DNA of 15,605 bases from Deltaproteobacteria bacterium (GTDB taxonomy: Bacteria > Desulfobacterota > Binatia > Binatales > Binataceae), in contig JAJYMR010000365.1 of the NCBI GenBank assembly GCA_021786815.1, positions 1 through 15,605 on the forward strand. The letters are read 5' to 3'. The first letter of the stretch is position 1. Each line of letters opens with the position of its first letter. Under the pieces are notes generated by a model that saw only the letters and a program-made list of their open reading frames with translations, was not told the DNA's origin and did no database searches. The position numbers and the translations under genes were made by a program. Below, in pieces: positions 6,859 to 14,915 of the stretch.

Positions 6859-8079
6859 TTATTGAACGATCAGATGGCCGTGCAACGCACCGGCTTCGCT
6901 CAAGGCCTCGAAGATTGCGACCACGTCGTCCGGTTTGGTTCCAACGGCGTTAAGCGTCTCCGCTATCTGCGCGACACTCGCGCCCCGCGGCACCATAAAG
7001 AACTGCCCGGGCGACTGACTGACGGTTATCTTCGCGGTCTTTTGGCTCACGGTTGTGCCGTTGCTGAAGGCACCCGGCTGCGAAACCATAAGCTCGGGCT
7101 GGATCGTGACGGTCAGGTTGCCGTGGCTGACGGCCGCCTCTCCCACCGTGACCTCGCCACCGACCACGACCGTGCCGGTACGTTCGTCCACGATAATCCG
7201 GTCGGAATCATTGACCATGACCGGCAATCGCTCGACCTGCGCGACGAATTGCACCGGCGAGATCCACGGCGGCAGGGTGACCTTGAGCGTGCCGGGATCC
7301 ATCACGGCGACCTGGGACTGCTTGAAGCGCCGTCCGATCGCGCCGGCCGCGTTTTCGGCCAGTGCGGCGTCGGGATGGTCGAGTTCGATCTCGACGCTGC
7401 CCGATGCGGCGAAATTCTCGCGCACTTCCCGCTCAACCGTGGCGCCGCCGGGAATCGATCCGGCGGTCTGAAAATTCTTTTTCACCGCCGCGCCTCCCGA
7501 GCCGCCGGTAAAGAATCCCGCCATCGTCAGCGGCCCTTGCGCCAGAGCGTAAACGCGTCCGTCCGCGCCTCGAAGCGGCGTCATCAGGAGCGTTCCACCC
7601 TGGAGCGAGCGCGCGTCGCCGAGCGCTGAGACCAACACCCCGATCCGACTTCCGGTGCGCGCGAAGGGCGGCAGATCCGCCGTGACCATCACGGCCGCCA
7701 GGTTGCGGGTCTGGATGTTGATCGGGTTGAGCGACGCAGGCAGCGTCACCTGGCCGTGGCGCAGCATGTTGAGCAGGAACTCGATCGAAAACAATGTCTC
7801 CTGCGTGTCGCCCGTGTTCTGAAGACCAACCACGAGGCCGTGGCCGAGCAGATGGTTCACGCGGATGCCGTGGATATGGGCGAGCGAGCCGAGCCGGGCC
7901 GTCTCACCGCCGAGCCCGTGCTGAAAGCCGAGGATGCCGCCGGCCGGCGGGATTAGGGTCGGATGGTCGGGCGGCGGCAACAGAATCGTCTGCCCGCTCG
8001 GCTGTGCGGCCAGCGCCGCGCCGGCGCACAGAAGAATCATCGCCGCGAGCGCGGTTATCCTGAACGCTCTCGTCTTCAT
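6859..8079 (-). CDS. flgI: Flagellar P-ring protein FlgI
   Basis: FlgI forms the P ring around the rod in the periplasm. The ATG at 8079 shares a base with the flgH stop (TGATG) and gives 406 residues with a clean signal peptide (MKTRAFRITALAAMILLCAG..ALAA). An ATG 12 nt upstream is an alternative. The core begins near residue 62 with RLGSLAHIHGIRVNHLLGHG and LVVGLQNTGD, the FlgI hallmark. The rest matches the family, including LPPFARTGSRIGV, GGTLLMTPLRGADGRVYALAQG and a late segment with DRIIVDERTGTVVVGGEV. Between the signal peptide and the core lies a Pro-rich stretch of about 36 residues that is not typical; E. coli FlgI is about 365 residues. Confidence 0.95.
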   Translation of the reverse strand: MKTRAFRITALAAMILLCAGAALAAQPSGQTILLPPPDHPTLIPPAGGILGFQHGLGGETARLGSLAHIHGIRVNHLLGHGLVVGLQNTGDTQETLFSIEFLLNMLRHGQVTLPASLNPINIQTRNLAAVMVTADLPPFARTGSRIGVLVSALGDARSLQGGTLLMTPLRGADGRVYALAQGPLTMAGFFTGGSGGAAVKKNFQTAGSIPGGATVEREVRENFAASGSVEIELDHPDAALAENAAGAIGRRFKQSQVAVMDPGTLKVTLPPWISPVQFVAQVERLPVMVNDSDRIIVDERTGTVVVGGEVTVGEAAVSHGNLTVTIQPELMVSQPGAFSNGTTVSQKTAKITVSQSPGQFFMVPRGASVAQIAETLNAVGTKPDDVVAIFEALSEAGALHGHLIVQ

Positions 8080-8912
8080 CAAAACATCCATAGCCAGTCC
8101 ATCATCCGGGTGCCCAGGCCGTCGCCCTGCTTGTCCCGGATCAGACCCTCACCCGTAATGCTCAGATGCAGGTCGGCAACATTCTGCGAGGGAACCGTGT
8201 CGTTGGAGTCGATGTCCACGGGCCGAACCACGCCGCTTAAGTGAATCGTATCGTCCTCGCCGTTGACCCGAAGATTGCGTTCGCCTCGAATCGAGAGCGT
8301 GCCGCCCGGATTCACCGCCACGACGACGGCGGCCACGGTCGCGGTGAAGGCGTCGGTCGCGGTCATGGCCCCGCTTCCGGTCGTACTGTTGTTGGAGCCG
8401 CCCTGAATTAAGTTGCTCAGATTCAGCAGCGGATTGTGCGCGGCGAGCGATTCGGTCGCGCCGAACAGGTTCGGCATCCCGGCCTGAATCGAGCGCTTGT
8501 TGGCAAGACTGGTCTGGGCGCTGCTTTGGCCATTGATCGATTCGACAACCTTCACCGTAACGATGTCCCCGACGGCGTACGCCTTGGGATCCGAGACCAG
8601 GTCGATGGCGGAAACCCGAAGCGGGATGCTGCCCGGCGAGTCGGGAACGAATGCGGTCGAGTCCTGTTGCTCGATATCGCCGCCGCGCTCGCCAGGGCCG
8701 GCTGCGGTGGTTTTGGCCGTGATGGCGTTTTCGAGCACAGGGTCGGGCGGGTCGGGCGGATCCTGCGCGGTGGCGCTCTGATGGCCGTGATTCGGAAACA
8801 GTATCCGCGGCGCGGCGTGCGCGATCATCGGAACGAACGGTACGACGCTGCATCCCGCCGCGCCCACGGCAAGCGGCAAAATCGCCGCGACGGCGATGAC
8901 CCGGCTTCTCAT
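8079..8912 (-). CDS. flgH: Flagellar L-ring lipoprotein FlgH
   Basis: FlgH forms the L ring in the outer membrane. This 277-residue protein has a lipoprotein signal with lipobox AAGC, so Cys21 should be lipidated. The core shows YAVGDIVTVKVVESINGQSS followed by the 'A.t...k' region, then GTLSIRGERNLRVNGEDDTI and HLSGVVRPVDIDSNDTVPSQ, all characteristic of FlgH. It ends with GDGLGTRMMDWLWMF, like the family's 'G...R..d.l.pF' end. A Pro/Asp-rich linker (DPPDPPDP, about residues 52-59) and further low-complexity sequence separate the lipid anchor from the core, making it longer than E. coli FlgH (232). Its ATG overlaps the flgA stop by 4 bp (ATGA). Confidence 0.95.
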   Translation of the reverse strand: MRSRVIAVAAILPLAVGAAGCSVVPFVPMIAHAAPRILFPNHGHQSATAQDPPDPPDPVLENAITAKTTAAGPGERGGDIEQQDSTAFVPDSPGSIPLRVSAIDLVSDPKAYAVGDIVTVKVVESINGQSSAQTSLANKRSIQAGMPNLFGATESLAAHNPLLNLSNLIQGGSNNSTTGSGAMTATDAFTATVAAVVVAVNPGGTLSIRGERNLRVNGEDDTIHLSGVVRPVDIDSNDTVPSQNVADLHLSITGEGLIRDKQGDGLGTRMMDWLWMF

Positions 8913-9715
8913 TGAAGCACCATCTCCGCGGCCCTGACGCCCGTGACGGTCGCGCTTACCACCGCGCCGCTGCTCGGATTTACCATCGTGGCCGTCTGCC
9001 CTATCGAAGCCGCCTGACGGGCTTCAAGCCGGGTGCGTACCAGAACCGGGCCGTTTCGGACCAGCACCGTGACCATGTCGCCCGGATGGACCGCCAAGGG
9101 CCGCGCAAGCTCGCTCGGGTAAAGCGGCTGGCCGGCGCGAATGTCAGTAGCGGCCACGTACGGACCCTGGTCCGGGAAGCTTGCGAACGCGCCCGGCGCC
9201 CCGCTGAACGCGTCCACCCATGTGGTCGTGAAGTCGGCCTGCGAGAGCGATTGGTTCGGCGCGATATCGCGCGATGCGGCGAGGACCGGACGCTTCGCGT
9301 CCACCCAGGCGCTGCAAACAAACGTGCGCCCGTTCTCCCCAAGTTCGACCACGAAGCCGCGCGAACTCAGGACGCTCACGCCGGGAGCGACGCTTTTGAG
9401 CCTCGCATTGGGCGGCGGCTCGCATCCGAGGTTGACCGCGTCGATTCGCACGCCCAAGGGCATCCGCGTCCTGAGCCGCTCGAGCACCTGCGCGGCAAGT
9501 TCGCGGCGCGCCGCGGCGCCTCGAGCCGAAGCCGAGGCTGGCGCGTTCGCAGCCGCAATCGGCGCATTCGCCGCCGCGGCAATCGCGCCGCCGAGGACAA
9601 AAACAGCGCCGGCCACTGTCGCCGCGCGCAGGGCGCGCCCTGCTGCACGAACGAGCGCGGGCGCCGGCCTTTGCGCCTGTCGGGCATGGCGCCCTGTCCT
9701 ACTGTACGAGTCCAT
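8909..9715 (-). CDS. flgA: Flagellar P-ring assembly chaperone FlgA
   Basis: FlgA is the periplasmic chaperone for P-ring (FlgI) assembly. This 268-residue protein has a basic N-terminus followed by a hydrophobic segment (about 31-50), acting as signal peptide. Residues about 144-205 form an SAF-type domain, with VLAASRDIAPNQSLSQADF and the later ATDIRAGQPLYPSELARPL. The C-terminal part, with HPGDMVTVLVRNGPVLVRTR and ending GVRAAEMVLQ, is typical of FlgA. The start at 9715 overlaps the end of flgG by 17 bp. The ribosome binding site there is weak, so translational coupling to flgG is likely. The neighbouring flgH and flgI support the call. Confidence 0.92.
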   Translation of the reverse strand: MDSYSRTGRHARQAQRPAPALVRAAGRALRAATVAGAVFVLGGAIAAAANAPIAAANAPASASARGAAARRELAAQVLERLRTRMPLGVRIDAVNLGCEPPPNARLKSVAPGVSVLSSRGFVVELGENGRTFVCSAWVDAKRPVLAASRDIAPNQSLSQADFTTTWVDAFSGAPGAFASFPDQGPYVAATDIRAGQPLYPSELARPLAVHPGDMVTVLVRNGPVLVRTRLEARQAASIGQTATMVNPSSGAVVSATVTGVRAAEMVLQ

Positions 9716-10487
9716 TTGCGGTACCCTGCATCTGGTCCGCCACCTGCACGGCCTTGGAACTTGCCTCGTAGGCGCGCTGCGCCTCGATTAGGCCGACCAG
9801 TTCCTGGACCACGCTCGCGTTGGACATCTCGAGAAATCCCTGCTGGATCGAACCGAAGCCGTTCTCGCTCGCGATACCGGTTTGCGGCGGTCCCGCGGCC
9901 TCGGCCTGCCGGTAGAGGTTCTGTCCGAGCGGCTCCAGCCCGGCGGGGTTGACGAATTGCACGATCTGGAGCTGGCCGATCTGGGTCGGAACAGCCTGGT
10001 TGTTGACCTGCACCGAGACGGTGCCGTCCGGGCCGATCGTGATGTGATGAGCGCCCTGCGGAATATTGATGCCAGGGATTACGGGATAGCCGTCGAGGGT
10101 AACGAGCCGGCCGTTCTGATCGATGCGGAAGCTGCCGTCGCGCGTGTACGCGATACTCCCATCGGGCATCGAGATCTGGAAGAACCCCTGGCCCTGTATC
10201 GCGACGTCGAGCGGGTTGCCGGTCTGCTGAAGCTCGCCCTCGGTGAACACCTGGTCAACCGCGGCCGTGCGAGTGCCGAGCCCGATCGTTATGCCGGTAG
10301 GCACGTAGCTCACCTGCGAGGACTGGGTTCCCGCCTGGCGATTGGTAACGTAAAGCAGGTCCTGGAATCGCGCGCGCGAGACCTTGAAGCCGGGCGTCGA
10401 AGCGTTGGCAAGGTTGTTGGCGATGACCTGGATGCGGGTTTCCTGCGCCTGCATCCCGGTGGCGGCAATCGAAAGCGCCTGAAGCAT
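9699..10487 (-). CDS. flgG: Flagellar distal rod protein FlgG
   Basis: FlgG makes the distal rod. At 262 residues it matches E. coli FlgG (260). The N-terminus, MLQALSIAATGMQAQ, leads to ANNLANASTPGFK, the rod/hook family motif. The middle carries GNPLDVAIQGQGFFQI and AYTRDGSFRIDQNGRLVTLD, typical of FlgG, and the C-terminus carries QGFLEMSNASVVQELVGLI and EAQRAYEASSKAVQVADQM, the conserved closing helix. A strong AAGGGGG ribosome binding site precedes the ATG. The gap from flgF is 14 nt. Confidence 0.96.
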   Translation of the reverse strand: MLQALSIAATGMQAQETRIQVIANNLANASTPGFKVSRARFQDLLYVTNRQAGTQSSQVSYVPTGITIGLGTRTAAVDQVFTEGELQQTGNPLDVAIQGQGFFQISMPDGSIAYTRDGSFRIDQNGRLVTLDGYPVIPGINIPQGAHHITIGPDGTVSVQVNNQAVPTQIGQLQIVQFVNPAGLEPLGQNLYRQAEAAGPPQTGIASENGFGSIQQGFLEMSNASVVQELVGLIEAQRAYEASSKAVQVADQMQGTANGLVQ

Positions 10488-10501
10488 TGAAACCCCCTTC
10501 G

Positions 10502-11209
10502 TTACGCTTGCAGGGTTAACGTCTGGATCGCGTGCTGCTCATCGTTGCTGATCGAGTGCACCGCGTTCATCGAGGCCTGATAACTGCGCATCGCGTTCAT
10601 CACTCCGAGCATCGAGCCCACGAGGCTTCCGGTCGAGCTTTCAAGAAATCCCTGGTGGAGCTGGGTTCCCGTGGCGTCGGCCGGAAGCGCGCCGCCGCCA
10701 GCCGGACGGTACAGGCTCTGCCCGACCGGCTGCATCTCGGCGCCAGTGGGATCGGCCAGCGCGATCTGCGAGAGCGCGTCGCCGTTGACGCTGACAAGGC
10801 CGTCGGGGCTGATGGTCAGGTTTCCCGGGGCGACCGTGATCGTTCCGCCACCCACGGCGACCAGCGGATAGCCCGCGGCCATCAGCGTCCCGCGCGAATC
10901 GACGCTGAGTTCGCCGTCACGCGTGTAGGCGTAGCCGTTGGGCGTCTGCACCGTCATGAAGCCCGCGCCGGTCAATCCGACATCGAGCGGATTTCCGGTG
11001 CGATGGAGCGGGCCTTGGGCCGCATCAACCATCGGCACCCCGCCTGAGACCGCGTACCGATACGGTGAGCCGTTGCCGCCCATCGCCTGCACCTGCGTGA
11101 ACAGCCGGCGGAAGCCGGGCGTACTGGCGTTGGCGAGATTTCCGGCGGCGGACTCGAGGTCGGCCAGCATGCTCGCTGCTCCGGAGGCGGCCACATAAAG
11201 TCCATTCAT
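10502..11209 (-). CDS. flgF: Flagellar proximal rod protein FlgF
   Basis: FlgF is a proximal rod protein. This 235-residue protein begins MNGLYVAASGAASMLADLES and continues into GNLANASTPGFRR, the family N-terminal motif. It has GNPLDVGLTGAGFMTVQT and YAYTRDGELSVDSRGTLM in the middle, and ends with QGFLESSTGSLVGSMLGVM followed by MRSYQASMNAVHSI, matching FlgF/FlgG. It is a little shorter than E. coli FlgF (251). FlgF rather than FlgG is chosen from its place directly before the clear flgG and its weaker match to FlgG. The ATG overlaps the sigma-factor stop by 4 bp (ATGA), with AAAGGAG about 10 nt upstream. Confidence 0.9.
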   Translation of the reverse strand: MNGLYVAASGAASMLADLESAAGNLANASTPGFRRLFTQVQAMGGNGSPYRYAVSGGVPMVDAAQGPLHRTGNPLDVGLTGAGFMTVQTPNGYAYTRDGELSVDSRGTLMAAGYPLVAVGGGTITVAPGNLTISPDGLVSVNGDALSQIALADPTGAEMQPVGQSLYRPAGGGALPADATGTQLHQGFLESSTGSLVGSMLGVMNAMRSYQASMNAVHSISNDEQHAIQTLTLQA

Positions 11210-11793
11210 CGCACTTTTTCTCCTTTCATCGCCGCCTTGAGCGTTGCGAGCGCGCCCTTGATCGTGCGCGCGGCGCTGCTCTCGGAGCCGCCGACCACGG
11301 CGGCTATCTCGGCGAGTGTCAGTTCCTCGAAGTAGTAGAGAGCGAGCACAAGCCGCTCGTCCTCGTTCAGGACGTATTCCATCAGCTCCCTGAGCTCGGC
11401 GTTCTCGGTGCTGTCGGCGGCGCTCGCCGCCTGTTCGTCGGGGAGCGAATCGGGTTCAACCTCGGCGGGATCGACAAATGAATCCTGCGAGCCGGCGCCC
11501 GCGGCCTTGCTGGCAAGGTTTATCTCGCGCATCAGCGCGCCATGGATATGGGCGCGCGCAAACACGCCGAAACCAACGCCGCGCGCCGGATCGAATCGCC
11601 GCGCCGCGAGCAGAAGACCGTAAGAACCGGCGGAGATGAGATCATCGCGGGTGATTCCGACCCGCGAGGAAATCCAGGTGCGATCGACCAGCTTGAGCAC
11701 GAGCGGCATGTAGCGTTCCACGATGCTCGCGATCTCGGCGTCGTCGAGCGCGGGTCGAAGGCCATCGCTGCCGTTCTTCAGGTAGGCCTTCAC
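11206..11793 (-). CDS. fliA: FliA/WhiG-family flagellar sigma factor, shortened
   Basis: This 195-residue sigma-70-family factor starts at a GTG (11793) with GGAGGA upstream and overlaps the flhA stop by 4 bp (GTGA). Residues about 24-90 are sigma region 2: RYMPLVLKLVDR, then DDLISAGSYGLLLAARRFDP and FGVFARAHIHGALMREI, matching FliA/SigD. Residues about 133-190 are region 4: NEDERLVLALYYFEELTLAE, then a divergent recognition helix. Between them is only about 42 residues, rich in Ala, Asp, Glu and Ser. The sigma-3 domain (the DW.PRS segment onward) of FliA or SigD (about 240-255 residues) appears to be missing. It should direct RNA polymerase to late flagellar promoters and be held by the FlgM-like protein of the same operon. 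Whether the shortened form keeps normal promoter recognition is unknown. Confidence 0.85.
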   Translation of the reverse strand: MKAYLKNGSDGLRPALDDAEIASIVERYMPLVLKLVDRTWISSRVGITRDDLISAGSYGLLLAARRFDPARGVGFGVFARAHIHGALMREINLASKAAGAGSQDSFVDPAEVEPDSLPDEQAASAADSTENAELRELMEYVLNEDERLVLALYYFEELTLAEIAAVVGGSESSAARTIKGALATLKAAMKGEKVR

Positions 11794-13841
11794 GCGATCC
11801 TCCCTACGATCGCCGGCTCAACCCCGGCCGGGATGTCGCTCGCGCCGAGAACCACGATATGGCGCGAGGCGCGGCGCGCGACGCGCTCGAACATCCGCCG
11901 GATTTGCGGAGAGACCACGACCGCCGGCATCTCCATCATCTTGCCCGCGACGTCGGCGGTCGCCTTGCGCACCGCCTCGGTGACCGAGTTGAGCACCGCC
12001 GGATCGGTAATCGTTTCGCGCTCGTTTCCCGCCGCGCTGAAAAACGGCTCTTCGAGCATCGGATCGACCACCAGGACTGGCAGCTTGCCGTCCTTGCGCC
12101 GCAGCGGCTCGCATATCGCTCTTCCGATAAGCGGACGGATTCGTTCGGCAAGCTCGGCCGGGTCCTTCGACGCGGAGCCCTCGGCCGCGAGCCCTTCCAG
12201 GATAAGCGGCAAGTCGCGCACCGCGATGCGCTGCGCGAGCAGAAGCTGGAGCACGCGGTACACCGTGCCCAGGTGGATATTGACGCCTGAGAGTTCCTCG
12301 ACGATTCTCGGCACCACTTTCTGCGCCGCCTCGAGCATCGTCTCAACGTCCTTGCGCGTCAGGATCTCGCTCGCCTGGGCACGAACCACCTCGGCAAAAT
12401 GGGTCACGAGCACGGTCAGCGCGTCGACCACGGTGTAACCGGCGAGAATCGCGTTGGAGGCCTGCTCGCCGGCGACCCATAGCGCCGGAAGGCCGAAGGC
12501 CGGTTCCACGGTCTCGATTCCCTTCACGTTCGCGCTCGGTCCGCGCGGCCCGGGAAGCGCAAGGCTCATCGTGGTCCGGATTATTCCGCGCGCGACCTCG
12601 GCGCCGCGCAGCAGGATCCGGTAGGTGTTCTGATCGAGCGCAAGATTATCGACGATCCGGACGGCCGGCAGCGTGATTCCCAACTCCTCGCGCAGCTTGG
12701 GACGCAGCGCCTGGATCTTCTCGGCGAGCTTCCACGGCTCATCGACGAACGGGATGAGCGCCGCGCCAAGCTCCAGGCGCACGATGTCGGGCCACGGGCT
12801 TGCGGCCTGTTCGTCGGGCCGCGCCTTCGGCTTCACCATCGCGCCTTCGGCAGCGGCCTCGCTCTCGGCGAGCGAGCGGCTGTACACGCCAAGGCCAGCG
12901 AGCACCGAGCCCATCATCAGGAACGGCACGTGCGGAAGGCCCGGGAGCCACCCGCGCAGACCGAGCAGCCCGCCCGCGCCGAACAGCACACCCGGACTGC
13001 GCATCAGTTCCTTCCCGATGGTGCGCGGAAGGTCGAGCTCACTCGCGCTGCGTGACACGATCACGCCCGCCGCCGTCGAGGTGAGCAACGCCGGAACCTG
13101 CGCGGCCAGCCCGTCGCCGATCGTCAGGATGCTGTAGGTATGGGCGGCGGCGACCACGGTCATGCCTTTTTCGATCACCCCGATGAAAAGGCCGGCGACC
13201 AAGTTGATTATCATGATGAGGATGGCCGCGACCGCGTCGCCGCGCACGAATTTTCCGATACCGTCCATCGCGGCGAAAAAATCCGCCTCGCGCGCGAGCT
13301 CGCGCCTTCGCCGTCGCGCCTCCTGCTCGCCGATCACGCCGGCGTTGAGATCCGCATCGATCGCCATCTGCTTGCCCGGCATCGCGTCCAGCGTGAAGCG
13401 CGCGGCGACTTCCGCGACCCGGCTCGCGCCCTTGGTGACAACCGCGAAGTTGATTATCGCCAGCACCACGAAGACCACGATTCCGACCGCATAGTTCGAA
13501 CCGACGACCGCCCTGCCGAACGATTCGATCACCACGCCCGCGGCGCCCGGCCCGAGATTGCCGTGAAGCAGGATGAGCCGGGTCGAGGCGACATTGAGCG
13601 AGAGCCTGAGCAGCGTTGCGACCAGGAGCACGGTCGGAAACGCCGAGAAGTCGAGCGCGTGGCGGTTGGACGCGGAAACCACCAGCACCACCAGCGAAAG
13701 CGCCAGCGAGAACGACAGCATCACGTCGAGCAGCATCGGCCCCACCGGCGCGACCATCCCGGCGAGCACGATCATCGCGGTCGCCGGCAGCGCCAGTTCC
13801 GAGGCTGTGATGAACGGTATGCGGTTGCCTTCCGACGCCAT
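11790..13841 (-). CDS. flhA: Flagellar type III export gate protein FlhA
   Basis: FlhA is the large inner-membrane export-gate subunit whose cytoplasmic domain docks substrates and chaperones. At 683 residues it fits the family (about 690). The N-terminal third has about eight membrane segments. The FHIPEP signature lies at residues about 141-170 (RVAEVAARFTLDAMPGKQMA then IDADLNAGVI), followed by FFAAMDGIGKFVRGDAVAAI with the conserved GDA. The C-terminal cytoplasmic part (from about 330) carries PAVRIVDNLALDQNTYRI and later AEVVRAQASEILTRKDVETM, both typical. The ribosome binding site AAGGAGG lies inside the last codons of flhB, 6 nt before flhA. flhF and flhG do not follow it; the sigma factor does. 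Confidence 0.97.
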   Translation of the reverse strand: MASEGNRIPFITASELALPATAMIVLAGMVAPVGPMLLDVMLSFSLALSLVVLVVSASNRHALDFSAFPTVLLVATLLRLSLNVASTRLILLHGNLGPGAAGVVIESFGRAVVGSNYAVGIVVFVVLAIINFAVVTKGASRVAEVAARFTLDAMPGKQMAIDADLNAGVIGEQEARRRRRELAREADFFAAMDGIGKFVRGDAVAAILIMIINLVAGLFIGVIEKGMTVVAAAHTYSILTIGDGLAAQVPALLTSTAAGVIVSRSASELDLPRTIGKELMRSPGVLFGAGGLLGLRGWLPGLPHVPFLMMGSVLAGLGVYSRSLAESEAAAEGAMVKPKARPDEQAASPWPDIVRLELGAALIPFVDEPWKLAEKIQALRPKLREELGITLPAVRIVDNLALDQNTYRILLRGAEVARGIIRTTMSLALPGPRGPSANVKGIETVEPAFGLPALWVAGEQASNAILAGYTVVDALTVLVTHFAEVVRAQASEILTRKDVETMLEAAQKVVPRIVEELSGVNIHLGTVYRVLQLLLAQRIAVRDLPLILEGLAAEGSASKDPAELAERIRPLIGRAICEPLRRKDGKLPVLVVDPMLEEPFFSAAGNERETITDPAVLNSVTEAVRKATADVAGKMMEMPAVVVSPQIRRMFERVARRASRHIVVLGASDIPAGVEPAIVGRIA

Positions 13842-13847
13842 CGCCCG

Positions 13848-14915
13848 CTACGCCCTCCTTGCCGGCGCGCTTTGCGCCCGCGCGCGCTCGGCGCGCATGA
13901 TCGCCGCCAGCACTTCCGCTATCGCGCGGTAGAACTGGCGCGGGATGAAATCGCCAACCTCGGTGGCCTTGAACAGCGCGCGCGCAAGCGGCTTGTTCTC
14001 GAGCACGGGAACCGCGGCAAGGCGCGCTATCGCGATGATCCTGAACGCGTTCTCGCCCGCGCCCTTGGCCACCACCAGGGGAGCCTGGTCGAAGCCGCGC
14101 CGGTAGCGCAGCGCGACCGCATAGTGGGTCGGGTTGGTGAGCACGACGCTTGCCGTCGCGGCCTGATGAACGCCGCGGATGCGCTTGAAGTTTTTGCGCT
14201 GGGCGCGCCGAATCGCACGCTTGACCTGGGGATTTCCCTCTTCCTGCTTGAGTTCGTCGCTGAACTCCTGACGCGTCATCTTGAGTTGGTTTTCGTACTC
14301 GTAGCGCTTGTGCGCGTAATCGGCGCCTCCGATGACGAGCGCGAGCGCGCCGGTCGCGTAGAGCAGGCGATGCGTTCCGGCTTCGAGCACGCCCATAAAC
14401 GCCGGGATTGTTCCCGCCGAGGCGCCCAACTCCAGCGTCCACCGCGTCGTTCGCCATCCCACCAGCGCGATAACGACGATCTTGACCGCGGCCTTGCCGA
14501 GTTCCGCGAGACCGCCGAACGAAAACACCCGGCCGAAGTACGAGAGCGGATTGAGCCGCTTCAGATCGGGCGCGATTCTCGCCGGCACGAAAATGAACCC
14601 GTCCTGCGCGGTGGCGCCGAGCGCCGCCCCCACGGCGATAAGCGCGGCGAACAGAAGCGCGGCGGCAACCGGCCGCCCCAGCGCTTGCTCGGCCGCGCCT
14701 CCAAGGCTGCTCGAGCGCGTCGCCGCCAGCGCATTGCCGAACGCGGCCATCATGAAGCGTCCGAGCGCCGCTCCGCCGCTTGCGACCACGACGATAACGA
14801 GCAAAAACGACGCGGCCCCGGTGAGCTCGCGGCTGCGCGCGATATTGCCCTCCTCGCGCGCGCGCCTGCGCTTCTGCGGCAGCGCCGGCAGTATCTTTTC
14901 ATCCTGTTCAGCCAT
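13848..14915 (-). CDS. flhB: Flagellar type III export switch protein FlhB
   Basis: FlhB is the export-gate protein that switches substrate specificity from rod/hook to filament type. At 355 residues it is near the usual size (about 380 in E. coli). The N-terminus has QKRRRAREEGNIARSREL, the family's cytoplasmic start, followed by four hydrophobic segments and then a charged linker. The autocleavage motif NPTH is at residues 261-264, preceded by ASVVLT and followed by YAVALRY. The remainder, with PLVVAKGAGENAFRIIAIAR, ENKPLARALFKATEVGDFIP and FYRAIAEVLAAI, matches the FlhB C-terminal domain. Its ATG overlaps the fliR stop by 8 bp. Confidence 0.97.
   Translation of the reverse strand: MAEQDEKILPALPQKRRRAREEGNIARSRELTGAASFLLVIVVVASGGAALGRFMMAAFGNALAATRSSSLGGAAEQALGRPVAAALLFAALIAVGAALGATAQDGFIFVPARIAPDLKRLNPLSYFGRVFSFGGLAELGKAAVKIVVIALVGWRTTRWTLELGASAGTIPAFMGVLEAGTHRLLYATGALALVIGGADYAHKRYEYENQLKMTRQEFSDELKQEEGNPQVKRAIRRAQRKNFKRIRGVHQAATASVVLTNPTHYAVALRYRRGFDQAPLVVAKGAGENAFRIIAIARLAAVPVLENKPLARALFKATEVGDFIPRQFYRAIAEVLAAIMRAERARAQSAPARRA

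Noticed and set aside
13039..14457. Minus-strand open frame of 472 codons overlapping flhA and flhB
   Set aside because: It is out of frame with both genes, whose NPTH and FHIPEP motifs fix the true frame; its sequence is Arg/Gly/Ala-rich noise.
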